Origin: Cyanobium sp. NIES-981
GTDB lineage: Bacteria; Cyanobacteriota; Cyanobacteriia; PCC-6307; Cyanobiaceae
Direction of reading: 5' to 3'
DNA length: 32,052 nt
NCBI GenBank assembly: GCA_945901765.1
Contig: CAMDLO010000020.1
Location: forward strand, 1-32,052
The notes under the pieces were generated by a model. That model saw only the letters and a program-made list of their open reading frames with translations. It did not search any database and was not told the origin of the DNA. Shown here piece by piece: positions 23,507-31,904 of the stretch. A program made the translations under genes and the position numbers. Each line of letters starts with the position of its first letter. Positions within the stretch are counted from its first letter, which is position 1.

Positions 23507-25264
23507 GTGGGCGCCCTCCGCACGGATCTGATCCTGCGCTATCTGCGTCCGCACCGGCGCACCGTGCTGCAGGGCATGCTCGCCCTGGTGGCGGTGAACC
23601 TGCTGAGCGTGGCCATCCCCCTGCTGGTGCGCCGGGTGGTCGACGACCTGCAGGACGGCTTCCAGCTGCAGGACGTGCTGCGGCAGGCCCTGCTGATCGG
23701 CCTGCTTGCAACGCTGATGGCCGGGATCCGCCTCCTGTCACGGATGCTGGTGTTCGGTGTGGGCCGGCAGGTGGAGGCCGACCTCAAGCAACGGATCTTC
23801 GATCACCTGCTGCGGCAGGAACCGGGCTGGGTGCAGACCACCGGCAGCGGTGAGGTGATCAGCCGGGCCACCAGTGACGTGGAGAACGTGCGACGGCTGC
23901 TCGGCTTCGCCGTGCTCAGTCTCACCAACACCGCCCTGGCCTATGCGCTCACCCTGCCGGCGATGCTGTCGATCGATCCCTGGCTGAGCCTGGCAGCCGT
24001 GGGTCTCTACCCGCTGATGCTGATCACCGTGCGCCTGTTCGGCGGCAGGATGATGCGCCAGCAGCGTCGGCAGCAGGAAGCCCTGGCGGGGCTGAGCGAT
24101 CTGATCCAGGAGGATCTCTCCGGCATCAGCGCCATCAAGATCTACGGCCAGGAGCCGACGGAGCAGGCGGCCTTCGCCGGACGCAACGGCATCTATCGCG
24201 ACGCGGCCCTGGGGCTGGCGCGCACGCGCAGCACGTTGTTTCCCCTGCTGGAGGGGATCTCCTCGATCAGCCTGCTGCTGCTGCTGGCCCTGGGAAGCGG
24301 CCAGCTCGAGTCCGGCAGGCTGAGCATCGGCGACCTGGTGGCGCTGATCCTCTATGTGGAACGGCTGGTGTTCCCCACCGCCCTGCTGGGCTTCACGCTT
24401 AACACCTTCCAGACCGGCCAGGTCAGCCTGGAGCGGGTGGAGCAGCTGCTGCGCCGCCGCCCGCTGATTGAAACGCCCACCTCTCCCCAGCCAGCCGCCC
24501 AGCCGGCGGCAGGGGCCGTGGAGGCCTGCGGACTCACCGTGCGCTACCCGGATGCGGCCGCCCCCGCTCTGGTGGATGTGAGCTTCCGGATCGAGCCCGG
24601 CGAACTGGTGGCCGTGGTCGGCCCGGTCGGGTGCGGCAAGACCACCCTGGCCCGCGCCCTGGGTCGGATGGTGAACGTGGGTAACGGCCAGCTCTGGCTC
24701 GATGGGGTGGACGTGACGCGGCTGTCCCTGGCGGAACTGCGGCGCCAGGTGGCGCTGGTGCCGCAGGAGGGCTACCTGTTCACCGCCAGCCTCGCCGACA
24801 ACCTGCGTTACGGCGAACCGGACGCCAGCCTGGAGCGGGTGGAGGCAGCTGCGGAACAGGCCCGCCTGGCCGCTGACATCCGGGGGTTCCCCGATGGCTA
24901 TCAGACCCTGGTGGGGGAGCGCGGCATCACCCTCAGTGGCGGTCAGCGCCAGCGCACGGCCCTGGGCCGGGCACTGCTGATCGAGGCGCCGCTGCTGGTG
25001 CTGGATGACGCTCTGGCCAGTGTGGACAACACCACAGCCGCTGAGATCCTGCGCACCATCCGCAGCCAGGGCCGGCGCGGACGCACCGTGGTGATGATCA
25101 GTCACCAGCTGTCCGCCGCCGCCGCCTGTGACCGGGTGCTGGTGCTCGAAGGCGGACGGTTGGTGCAGCAGGGTCCCCATCGGGAATTGCTGGAGCAACC
25201 CGGGGCCTACCGCCGCCTCTGGGCGAGGGAGCAGGCCAGCGAGGAACTCCGCGCCACTGCCTGA
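23507..25264 (+). CDS. ABC transporter half-exporter (membrane plus ATPase domains)
   Basis: A 585-residue type IV ABC exporter half. Six membrane helices lie at about residues 17-300. The nucleotide-binding domain has Walker A GPVGCGKT (372-379), the Q-loop at 420, signature LSGGQRQR (476-483), Walker B LLVLDD (496-501) and H-loop His533. The residue after Walker B is Asp501 in place of the usual catalytic Glu, as in the degenerate site of heterodimeric exporters of the MdlA/YheI type. A partner half may therefore exist elsewhere. The GTG at 23507 is chosen because it gives the family-like start (MGALRTDLILRYLRPH). The open frame upstream to 23357 only translates the antisense of the DUF3288 repeat. 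Substrate unknown. Confidence 0.93.
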   Translation: MGALRTDLILRYLRPHRRTVLQGMLALVAVNLLSVAIPLLVRRVVDDLQDGFQLQDVLRQALLIGLLATLMAGIRLLSRMLVFGVGRQVEADLKQRIFDHLLRQEPGWVQTTGSGEVISRATSDVENVRRLLGFAVLSLTNTALAYALTLPAMLSIDPWLSLAAVGLYPLMLITVRLFGGRMMRQQRRQQEALAGLSDLIQEDLSGISAIKIYGQEPTEQAAFAGRNGIYRDAALGLARTRSTLFPLLEGISSISLLLLLALGSGQLESGRLSIGDLVALILYVERLVFPTALLGFTLNTFQTGQVSLERVEQLLRRRPLIETPTSPQPAAQPAAGAVEACGLTVRYPDAAAPALVDVSFRIEPGELVAVVGPVGCGKTTLARALGRMVNVGNGQLWLDGVDVTRLSLAELRRQVALVPQEGYLFTASLADNLRYGEPDASLERVEAAAEQARLAADIRGFPDGYQTLVGERGITLSGGQRQRTALGRALLIEAPLLVLDDALASVDNTTAAEILRTIRSQGRRGRTVVMISHQLSAAAACDRVLVLEGGRLVQQGPHRELLEQPGAYRRLWAREQASEELRATA

Positions 25265-25397
25265 ACACACCCGAACAGTTGTTGCGACTCGTCCATCGTC
25301 GCGGCAGGAGCAGGTGGATGGGCCCACGCTGGGAACCAGCGCAATGCGGTCCGAAGCACCTCTTCCGCCACCATCCGCCACCCCCCCCAGCAGCTCC

Positions 25398-25694
25398 ATG
25401 GCTTCCAGCTCTGTCTCCCCAACGACCCAGGTCCCTGCGCCGGTGACTGGACTTCCTCCCCAGGGATTCAACCTGCGCTGCACCCTCACCTTCGGCGACA
25501 TCTACGCCCAGATCCTGATCTGGATGGCGGTGATCTTCGTGAGCCTCGCCGCCGGCCTCGCCCTGATGGGCACCAGCAAACCGATCGTGGCGCTGGTGGG
25601 GGTGGGTCTGATCCTGGTGCTGTCGCTGCCGTTTCTGCTCTTCGCCTTCACCACCACGCTCCTGAACCACATCGCCCTCGATCCCCAGCGCTGA
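25398..25694 (+). CDS. Conserved two-span membrane protein of unknown function
   Basis: A 98-residue protein with a Pro/Ser-rich head and two closely spaced transmembrane helices (about 37-57 and 62-87). They are joined by GTSKPIVAL and preceded by TLTFGDIYAQILIW; it ends NHIALDPQR. I recognise this as a pattern common in marine and freshwater Synechococcus but cannot give it a family name. An ATG at 25344 would add 18 Pro/Ser-rich residues encoded across a C8 run. It lies between the ABC exporter and msrA on the same strand. Confidence 0.72.
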   Translation: MASSSVSPTTQVPAPVTGLPPQGFNLRCTLTFGDIYAQILIWMAVIFVSLAAGLALMGTSKPIVALVGVGLILVLSLPFLLFAFTTTLLNHIALDPQR

Positions 25695-25731
25695 ACCCCC
25701 TGACTAGGCTCTGCGCAGTTGCGCTCAGTCG

Positions 25732-26466
25732 GTGTTCGCAGAGCTGTTCGGCAGGGTGAGTGGCAAGCCGGCATCAGCGCCAGGCAGCGATTCCGCAGCT
25801 GGCCCGGCCCATGCCGTGCTGGGCACGCCAATCGCGATGGTGCCGGCCGCGGGGCAGGCGGAAGCGGTGTTCGGCTGCGGCTGTTTCTGGGGGGCGGAGA
25901 AGGGCTTCTGGCGGTTGCCGGGGGTGCTCACCACCGCCGTCGGCTATGCCGGGGGTCAGAGCCCATCGCCGACCTACCAGCAGGTGTGCTCCGGCCGCAC
26001 CGGCCACACCGAGGTGGTGCGGGTGGTATGGGACGAGCAACAGCTCGGCTTCAGCGACCTGCTCAAGCTGTTCTGGGAATGCCACGACCCCACCCAGGGC
26101 GACCGGCAGGGCAACGACCGGGGCTCCCAATACCGTTCGGCCATCTACGTGAGCAACAGCTCCCAGCAGGCCCAGGCGGAAGCCAGCCGCGCCGCCTACC
26201 AGGAACTGCTCAGCGCCGCAGGTCTGGCCGCGATCACCACCGAGATCGCCGGCGACCGCACGTTCTGGTACGCCGAGGAGTACCACCAGCAGTACCTGGC
26301 CAAACCCGGCAGCCGCCCCTACTGCTCGGCCCAGCCGACCGGGCAGCGTCTTGGTGCGTTCGCAGGAGCGGATTACCGGCTCGATCCTCGGGTGTGGCTT
26401 CACTACGACTGGAGCATCAGCCACTGTGTGCTGCGGGGCGACAACAGCCCGATCCAGCTCCCGTGA
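25732..26466 (+). CDS. msrA: Peptide methionine sulfoxide reductase A
   Basis: A 244-residue enzyme that reduces methionine-S-sulfoxide in oxidised proteins. The active-site motif [11 protein letters not shown] has nucleophilic Cys51 and Glu56; GYAGG, HTEVV, HDPTQ and GSQYRSAIY follow in order. The C-terminal extension (from about 205, [19 protein letters not shown]) contains an additional Cys and is longer than in E. coli-type MsrA. It may supply resolving or regulatory residues. The start is GTG at 25732; an ATG at 25837 would give a minimal protein, but the longer N-terminus is in frame and plausible. Confidence 0.95.
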   Translation: MFAELFGRVSGKPASAPGSDSAAGPAHAVLGTPIAMVPAAGQAEAVFGCGCFWGAEKGFWRLPGVLTTAVGYAGGQSPSPTYQQVCSGRTGHTEVVRVVWDEQQLGFSDLLKLFWECHDPTQGDRQGNDRGSQYRSAIYVSNSSQQAQAEASRAAYQELLSAAGLAAITTEIAGDRTFWYAEEYHQQYLAKPGSRPYCSAQPTGQRLGAFAGADYRLDPRVWLHYDWSISHCVLRGDNSPIQLP

Positions 26467-26503
26467 GCGCGCCGCTGATCGCCCGTCGGCCTTGAGCAGC
26501 ACC

Positions 26504-26815
26504 ATGCACGGGTCGATACTGCCTTCCCTGCTGATCAGCCTCGGGCTGCTGAGCCAGGGATCACCATGGTGGGAGCACTACGACAGCAGCGACACCTTCC
26601 TCTGCCCCCGGCTGGGGCGGGTGGTGCTGGAGCGCAATGAAGCGCAGGCCTCACTGCTGGCGGGCGGAGTGCGCAGCACCGGCTTCCGGGAGGATTCCAG
26701 CCTGCCGGGGCTGCGGTACAGCAACGCCGGGATGACCCTGATTCTGCGCGGCGATCTGCTCACAATCGAACAACGACCGAGCAGGATTGAGTGCACCCGC
26801 ACGGAGCGGGTCTGA
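26504..26815 (+). CDS. Small secreted protein, MliC-like arrangement
   Basis: A 103-residue protein with a hydrophobic N-terminus (SILPSLLISLGLL) that looks like a signal peptide. Two Cys (FLCPRLG and IECTRT) bracket a beta-rich core with GLRYSNAGMTLILRGDLLTIE. The two-Cys layout and the 'RYS...GD..' core resemble the MliC lysozyme-inhibitor domain of the protein at 1092-1457, but the similarity is weak and the assignment tentative. It begins 37 bases after msrA and is followed by a small membrane protein gene 27 bases on. Confidence 0.68.
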   Translation: MHGSILPSLLISLGLLSQGSPWWEHYDSSDTFLCPRLGRVVLERNEAQASLLAGGVRSTGFREDSSLPGLRYSNAGMTLILRGDLLTIEQRPSRIECTRTERV

Positions 26816-26842
26816 ACCCATGCCGCCTCCGGCTCCACAGCG

Positions 26843-26995
26843 ATGACTCCCTTGCCCGATCGCGTTGTGCTGCTCGGCCTGATCCTGACGATCGGGCTCT
26901 GCTTCGCGCTGGTTCTGTGGCAGGTCAAACTCCACCCCAGCGGCGAACCACCGCTGCTCTGGCGGGACAACGGCCCCGCAGCCCTGCTCCCGTGA
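26843..26995 (+). CDS. 50-residue single-span membrane protein
   Basis: A short gene encoding MTPLPDRVV, a transmembrane helix (LLGLILTIGLCFALVLW) and a 25-residue polar tail ending LLWRDNGPAALLP. It overlaps the next gene by four bases (GTGA) and is on the same strand as msrA and the MliC-like gene. The clean helix and coupled arrangement argue that it is real. No family is recognised. Confidence 0.62.
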   Translation: MTPLPDRVVLLGLILTIGLCFALVLWQVKLHPSGEPPLLWRDNGPAALLP

Positions 26996-27315
26996 AGGAG
27001 TCGGATCCCAGCCCCCTCCAACGCCCCCTTCACCCCCTGCCCAGGGGCTTGGTGGAGCTGTACGGCTTGCTGGCCGTTCTGGTGGTGCTGATCCCCGAAT
27101 GGATCGCGGGCGCGGCGGGCGGGGCGGGCGGCGGTCCCCTTCCCGCCCAGACGCAGGCCTGGCTGCGACTGCCGGAACTGCGGCTGGCCAGCATGAGCCT
27201 GGCAGAGCTGCGGCGGCTGGCGGCAACGCAACGGTTGAGAGGTTACGGGCGGTTGGGCCGGGAGACGCTCACGGCCCAGCTGCTGCGCCGCCTTGGAGGC
27301 TCAAAAGCACTGTGA
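26992..27315 (+). CDS. Membrane protein with SAP/Rho-N-like C-terminal motif
   Basis: A 107-residue protein starting at GTG 26992, overlapping the previous stop (GTGA). A hydrophobic segment (LYGLLAVLVVLIPEWIAGAAGG) is followed by a Gly/Pro linker. The C-terminal motif, MSLAELRRLAATQRLRGYG then LGRETLTAQLLRRL, has the two-helix pattern of SAP/HeH/Rho N-terminal domains that bind nucleic acid. Membrane tethering of such a motif is unusual; the role is unknown. Confidence 0.75.
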   Translation: MKESDPSPLQRPLHPLPRGLVELYGLLAVLVVLIPEWIAGAAGGAGGGPLPAQTQAWLRLPELRLASMSLAELRRLAATQRLRGYGRLGRETLTAQLLRRLGGSKAL

Positions 27316-27339
27316 TAACGTCCATTTGCCGGCTTGAAC

Positions 27340-27413
27340 CGGGGCGTAGCGCAGCTTGGTAGCGCACCACTTTGGGGTAGTGGGGGTCGTGGGTTCAAAT
27401 CCCGCCGCTCCGA
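27340..27413 (+). tRNA. tRNA-Pro(GGG)
   Basis: A complete 74-nt cloverleaf: acceptor CGGGGCG pairs with CGCTCCG (one G-T), D-arm GCGC-AGCTTGGTA-GCGC, anticodon stem CCACT/AGTGG with loop TTGGGGT (anticodon GGG), and T-arm GTGGG-TTCAAAT-CCCGC with discriminator A. CCA is not encoded. Confidence 0.96.
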
Positions 27414-27454
27414 TTGTTGATCAACCGGCTCCATCCCTGCGGGAGCATGTGCCA

Positions 27455-27480
27455 GCCGCCCCTCTCCGGGCGGCTTTTTT
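27455..27480 (+). terminator. Rho-independent terminator after tRNA-Pro
   Basis: GCCGCCC, loop CTCTCC and GGGCGGC are followed by six T, 41 bases after the tRNA. It marks the end of the 25.4-27.4 kb transcription unit or of the tRNA transcript. Confidence 0.92.
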
Positions 27481-27584
27481 GTTGGAACATGAGCAGGGCA
27501 GGAACGGTTCTCCGTATCGACTGGCACCCCTCAGGCCCCTCGAATCCGCCTAGACCGGTTGGGTAACGATGCGCTTGATTCGGC

Positions 27585-27821
27585 ATGCGCGAGATCGTGT
27601 TCCGCGTTCTCAGCGAATCCAACGGACTGATTGAGGCGGAAACGGATGACCGCACCATGCGGGTGCGGGCCCCGTCGCTCGAGGATCTGCACCATGAGGC
27701 CCGTGAGGCGCTGATCACCCGGTTCGGGCCGGCCCACTGTGCCTACAAGGTGCGCTTCAGCCGGGCGCTCAGCGCCAGTGCGATCCGGCCGCTGCGCCGG
27801 CCCCCGGCCCCCTGCCGCTGA
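27585..27821 (+). CDS. 78-residue hypothetical protein
   Basis: A small basic-tailed protein beginning MREIVFRVLSESNGLIEAE. A strand (DDRTMRVRAPSLEDL) and a helix (HHEAREALITRFGP) follow. The strand-strand-helix order with 'A.SLEDL...REAL' recalls the small HicB/DUF1902-like fold, but no catalytic or DNA-binding motif is present and the match is weak. No toxin gene is adjacent. The ATG at 27585 follows the terminator by about 100 bases. Confidence 0.65.
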   Translation: MREIVFRVLSESNGLIEAETDDRTMRVRAPSLEDLHHEAREALITRFGPAHCAYKVRFSRALSASAIRPLRRPPAPCR

Positions 27822-27888
27822 GCGGCGCGGCGGATTGGCGCCGCCGCCTGAACCAGGCATGCTGGGTGCGGATTGCTTCACCACCGCA

Positions 27889-30171
27889 ATGACGTCGGGC
27901 GAATCGCTCCTGTCCCGTTCACCAGCGGCCTTCCCGGGGGCCGAGGGTTTCGGTGCAGGCGCCACAGGCGGCCGCGGCGGACAGGTCATCGCCGTGACCA
28001 CCACCGCAGCAAGTGGTGTCGGGTCACTGCAGTGGGCCCTTGATCAACCAGGACCGAAGACGGTGGTGTTCCGGACCAGCGGGCTGATCGATGCCCGCAT
28101 CCATCTCCGCCGAGGCGATGTGACCATCGCCGGCCAGACATCGCCCGGTGGGATCACCATCCGCGGCTTTGTGACCGATGAGACGCCCTTCCAGGACCAG
28201 GCGGTGCGGACACCGGATCAGACAGCCGAGAACTGGATCCTGCAACACATCCGAATCCGGCCGGGGCCTGATGGCCCAAGCGACGACGGCCTGAGGCTGC
28301 GGTACACCCGCAACGCCATTGTTGATCACGTCTCGATCGGCAATGCCACCGACGAAGCGGTCGAAATCTCATACTCAAATAACATCACCATACAAAACTC
28401 AATCATCGCCGAAACAGTAGGCAGCCATTCGTTTTACGGCGGCATGCTACTGAACTATTCAAATCCAGCCCATGGATTTGCGCTCGACAATCTATCGATT
28501 CACCACAATCTGTTCAGCCGAATCGAAGGGCGCCTGCCGGAAGCCTCCCGGGAATCGGCGGGGGCGGCAGGCAGCGTGATGAATCTTGAGCTGACCAGCA
28601 ATCTCTACTGGGATCCCCAGTTCTTCATCGCCCTTGCTGCCGATACTGGCGTGGTCACTGATGAGGCCGGCAATCCCTACCCCGTTCACTACCGATTGAA
28701 CGCGACCAACAACGTCTTTCACGCCGGGGACAACTTTGCCTACGGCATGTGGGATGACCAGATTCTGCGGGCCCCCTCAGCGCCGTTGAACCAGCTTTTT
28801 GTGCAAGGCAACCGATTCAATCTGTACCCGGATCGATCTGATTACGAGCTGTTTTACTGCTGCAACGATTATGCGCAGACCAGCAGCCCAGACGCCACCG
28901 CCCGGCTTGCCCAGATGATGGAGGAGCGTCACCCGTTCCCGGCAATCACCGCCACAGCGGCGGAGCAGTTACCGGAGGTGCTGGCGGAGCGGGTTGGGGC
29001 GTGGCCGAGGGATCCGATGGACACCCGGCTGCTGGACGCGGTGCGCCTCAATCGCCTTGAGCCCGAACCGCTGAACATCAATCCAGCCGGCGATGCCTGG
29101 CTGCCGGCCCTGGCCTCCCCGCCACCCCCTCCCGAGGACAGCGACGGCGACGGCATGCCGGACGACTGGGAGCTGGCGCAGGGCCTGAATCCCGAAGCAG
29201 CGAACAACAACGCCTTCACCCTGTCGCGCGAGGGCTACACCGACCTGGAGGTGTATCTGCACGAGCTGGCCGCGCTCCGCAGCAGTGGTGAGCCCACCCA
29301 GACAGAGCCCGCGTTCCACATCCACGTGGCGCAGCCCAGCCTGAGCGAGGGGCAGACAACGGGCAACCGCCTGCCCATTCAGATCAGCCGCAGTGGCAAC
29401 AGCAACGGCAGCGCCTCGGTGCACTGGCAGGTGAGCGCAGGACCCGGCACAGCCGCTCAGGCCGGGGATTTTGCCGGCGGAACCTGGCCAGCAGGTATGA
29501 TAACTCTCGCCGAGGGCCAGAGCTCAGGCCTGATCAGCGTGGATCTAGCTGGCGACCGCCTGGCCGAAGCGGACGAGACCTTCACCATCACGCTGAGCAA
29601 TCCGGTTGGTGCTGAGCTGACGGCGGGACAGAGCAACCGCACCGTCACGATCGTGAACGACGACTGGGTCGGTGGACCAGGGGCAGACACCCTCATCGGC
29701 ACCGCGGCTGCGGATTTTCTCGATGGCGGCAATGGTCCCGACGTGCTCACCGGTGCAGCCGGGGCTGATCAATTCGGGTTCCGGCCGCGGCAATCAACGA
29801 TCGCGGCGCCGGATCTGATCACCGATTTCCGGATCGGGGAAGACAGGATCGCCATTCTCAATGGGCGCGGGGAGGTGCAGGCGCCACCAGCAGACCTGAA
29901 CCGAGGGGCGACCAACAGAACCGCCTCAAGCCTGAGGGAGCTAGCCCAGGCGGTCTGGGCTGATGCCGATCGAACCCGGAGGGGCAATCAGCCGCTCGGG
30001 TCGAACCAGGCTGTCATGGTGCGATCCGGCCACCCCTCCCTTCGCGGGACCTATCTGCTGATCAATGATCAGAATCCAATGCTGCAGCAGCGGAGCGACC
30101 TGATGATCCGCTTCGGGGGTAATGGCACGCCGGCGATCCTGGTGGGGGAGTCGGCAGCCCTGTTCCTCTGA
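27889..30171 (+). CDS. Pectate lyase-type PL1 protein with Calx-beta and RTX regions
   Basis: A 760-residue modular protein. Residues 14-340 form a parallel beta-helix of the PL1 pectate-lyase type (FPGAEGFGAGATGGRGG start, VDHVSIGNATDEAVEI, HSFYGGML, LSIHHNLFSRIEGRLPE). A Ca-binding SDGDGMPDDWELAQGLNP follows (about 418-435), then a Calx-beta domain (about 482-590). RTX nonapeptides come next (GADTLIGTAAADFLDGGNG..., about 598-628) and a C-terminal segment resembling the cyanobacterial 'bluetail' surface domain (YLLINDQNP). There is no N-terminal signal peptide, so type I secretion is expected. Around 28320-28500 the base composition is noticeably richer in A/T than the flanks, suggesting transfer. 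Start at 27889 (ATG); an ATG at 27859 is also possible. Confidence 0.88.
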   Translation: MTSGESLLSRSPAAFPGAEGFGAGATGGRGGQVIAVTTTAASGVGSLQWALDQPGPKTVVFRTSGLIDARIHLRRGDVTIAGQTSPGGITIRGFVTDETPFQDQAVRTPDQTAENWILQHIRIRPGPDGPSDDGLRLRYTRNAIVDHVSIGNATDEAVEISYSNNITIQNSIIAETVGSHSFYGGMLLNYSNPAHGFALDNLSIHHNLFSRIEGRLPEASRESAGAAGSVMNLELTSNLYWDPQFFIALAADTGVVTDEAGNPYPVHYRLNATNNVFHAGDNFAYGMWDDQILRAPSAPLNQLFVQGNRFNLYPDRSDYELFYCCNDYAQTSSPDATARLAQMMEERHPFPAITATAAEQLPEVLAERVGAWPRDPMDTRLLDAVRLNRLEPEPLNINPAGDAWLPALASPPPPPEDSDGDGMPDDWELAQGLNPEAANNNAFTLSREGYTDLEVYLHELAALRSSGEPTQTEPAFHIHVAQPSLSEGQTTGNRLPIQISRSGNSNGSASVHWQVSAGPGTAAQAGDFAGGTWPAGMITLAEGQSSGLISVDLAGDRLAEADETFTITLSNPVGAELTAGQSNRTVTIVNDDWVGGPGADTLIGTAAADFLDGGNGPDVLTGAAGADQFGFRPRQSTIAAPDLITDFRIGEDRIAILNGRGEVQAPPADLNRGATNRTASSLRELAQAVWADADRTRRGNQPLGSNQAVMVRSGHPSLRGTYLLINDQNPMLQQRSDLMIRFGGNGTPAILVGESAALFL

Positions 30172-30178
30172 AAGGCCT

Positions 30179-30195
30179 CTGAGAGGCGGTCTCAG
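30179..30195. terminator. Hairpin between convergent genes
   Basis: CTGAGA, loop GGCGG and TCTCAG form a perfect 6-bp stem flanked by GGCC on both sides (30174-30201). It overlaps the last codon of the minus-strand gene. No T run follows on either strand, so it is at best a weak bidirectional terminator. Confidence 0.4.
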
Positions 30196-30671
30196 GCGGC
30201 CTGATCAAGCCAGGGCTCGCCGTTCACCCGCTCCTGCCGACGCGGCTTGGCAGAACGGCTCGAAGGGGCGGGTCCAGCCATGGCCAAACGGTCCCGCTGG
30301 GGCCGGCGATCCGCCTGGCTCACCATCAAGGCTGGACACCAGTGCAGCAAAGCGGCGTGAACTGCACGGAAACAGGCGCGGCTGCGCGGAGCACCTGCGG
30401 CCATCGCTTCGTTGCTGAGCAGTTCGGCTGTGATCTCCAGGCCACGCCCGGCAGTGGCAGCCGATCGAGCCCAGCTGAACACCAGGCGAAAGGTCTGACC
30501 GTGGGTCTGATCGACCCTTGCGGCGGCAAGACCGGTGGGGCAGGCGCCAGCAGGTTGGAAACCGAGCTGGGCGCTCAGTGCAAGCAGGGGACCGGCAGGA
30601 TCGGCAATGCCGGCCTGCCCCTCTCCCTCTGCAGGTTCTGGCCAGAGGTAGCTGGCGGAGAAACGGGCCAT
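30192..30671 (-). CDS. Hypothetical protein, 159 residues
   Basis: A soluble protein without signal peptide or membrane helix (MARFSASYLWPEPAEGE start, a Trp/Cys-rich centre LLHWCPALMVSQADRR and a basic C-terminus). The first 115 residues look folded, with strands such as TFRLVFSWARSA and a helix ITAELLSNEAMAA. I do not recognise it. It converges on the pectate-lyase gene with 20 bases between the stops and lies downstream of the desaturase on the same strand (94-base gap, in which I see no feature). Confidence 0.62.
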   Translation of the reverse strand: MARFSASYLWPEPAEGEGQAGIADPAGPLLALSAQLGFQPAGACPTGLAAARVDQTHGQTFRLVFSWARSAATAGRGLEITAELLSNEAMAAGAPRSRACFRAVHAALLHWCPALMVSQADRRPQRDRLAMAGPAPSSRSAKPRRQERVNGEPWLDQAA

Positions 30672-30765
30672 GGGAAAACTTCAGTGATCGCCGCCGATCG
30701 GGGAAGGGGGGCGTGCCATGCCCTATGTACCCAGATTGATCCCCGGTTGGCCAGCGCTTCCGCCA

Positions 30766-31773
30766 CTAAAGCCCGCCAGCTGCTCTGGCCAGCAGGGCCC
30801 GTTCACTCGGTCGACGCAGATGGGACGCCAGACCGAAGCGCTCCAGCAGCCGAATGAAGCGGTAGGTGGGATCCGGCAACCGGCAAACCCGTTGGTCCTT
30901 AATGGTGAATCCCTGCTGCACCGAGGCCTGAAAGGCGTGGTGGCAGTTGTGCCAACCCTCCCCCAGGGTGATGAGCGCAACCCAGCCATTGTTGCGGCTG
31001 GCATCGGCGGTGGCGAAGGGTTGGGAACCGATCAGATGGGCGACGGAGTTGACGCTGGCAACACCGTGGAAGAGCACGGTGGTGCTCAGACAGAAGGCGC
31101 CCAGCCATTCCAGACCACCGAGCCACCACGAGAGGATCGCCAGCGCCAGCACCGGCAGGGCATGCAGGCGGTCGATCAGACGCAGCACTGGATCCGCCTC
31201 CACATCAGCCGGCAGGATGGCGGGGTGGAACTCGGGGCTGAGCAGCCAACCGGCCTGGGAATGCCAGAAACCTCGCCAACGGTTGGCATGGCCGAGCGGG
31301 GTATGGGGATCAGCGGCGGTGTCCACGGCACGGTGATGAATCTGGTGATGGGCCTTCCACCAGCTGGGCCCCATCTGGCCAGCGGAGGCTGCCACAAGCG
31401 AGCCGATCCACCAGACCGCCCGGGGCGCCCGATAGCTGCCGTGGGTGATCAATCGGTGGTAGATCGCCGTGGTCGCCAGCATGCGGAGCAGGTAGAGAAC
31501 CACCGCCCAGGCGGCGGCAGGCAGACCGAAGCCGGTGAACAGAAGCAGGACGCAGCCGAGATGGGAGGCGATGATCAGCAGCGGACCAATCCCATGCAGG
31601 CAGCGTCTCAGCCGAGGCACTGGCGCTGCTGCCGCCACCTGAGGTGTGGGGTGATCGACTGTGAGATCAGGAGGGAGATCAGGAGTGATGCATGCAGCGA
31701 TGTCAGCAGCTCTGTCAGCAGAGATGTCAGCAGCTCTATCAGCAGCTCTATCAGCAGTGTCGCGGCGGAGCAC
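30766..31773 (-). CDS. Delta9-type fatty acid desaturase
   Basis: A membrane di-iron desaturase that introduces double bonds into acyl lipids or acyl-CoA, using ferredoxin in cyanobacteria. The three His boxes are present (HRLITH, HHQIHH and GWHNCHH), between four to five hydrophobic helices, as in DesC-type enzymes. The start is uncertain. GTG at 31638 gives 290 residues, the usual size. GTG at 31773 gives 335 and would translate the 12-bp repeat (DRAADIS-type units) as an N-terminal extension. The longer form is listed because the repeat keeps the frame open, as in other genes here. No ATG lies between the domain and the insertion element. Confidence 0.87.
   Translation of the reverse strand: MLRRDTADRAADRAADISADRAADIAACITPDLPPDLTVDHPTPQVAAAAPVPRLRRCLHGIGPLLIIASHLGCVLLLFTGFGLPAAAWAVVLYLLRMLATTAIYHRLITHGSYRAPRAVWWIGSLVAASAGQMGPSWWKAHHQIHHRAVDTAADPHTPLGHANRWRGFWHSQAGWLLSPEFHPAILPADVEADPVLRLIDRLHALPVLALAILSWWLGGLEWLGAFCLSTTVLFHGVASVNSVAHLIGSQPFATADASRNNGWVALITLGEGWHNCHHAFQASVQQGFTIKDQRVCRLPDPTYRFIRLLERFGLASHLRRPSERALLARAAGGL
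31701..31760. repeat. 12-bp tandem repeat (5 copies) at the 5' end of the desaturase gene
   Basis: Units TGTCAGCAGCTC / TATCAGCAGCTC start at 31701, 31713, 31725, 31737 and 31749, with a decayed copy before them. On the minus strand they read ADRA/ADIS. Confidence 0.92.
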
Positions 31774-31904
31774 GCTGGAACGGATCCGGCTCAGATAAGC
31801 CTCCCAAAGGCACAAAGTACCGCAGCTGTTGCCTGATCCGGGGATCGCCCAAGCCTCCTGGGTTGTTGTGGGCAGCGCTGGCTGAAGAAATGGTCTGCCC
31901 CCCC

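Noticed and set aside
23738-25501. 587-codon minus-strand frame opposite the ABC exporter
   Set aside because: The plus strand carries Walker A, signature and Walker B motifs in order; the antisense product is His/Gln-rich and unstructured.
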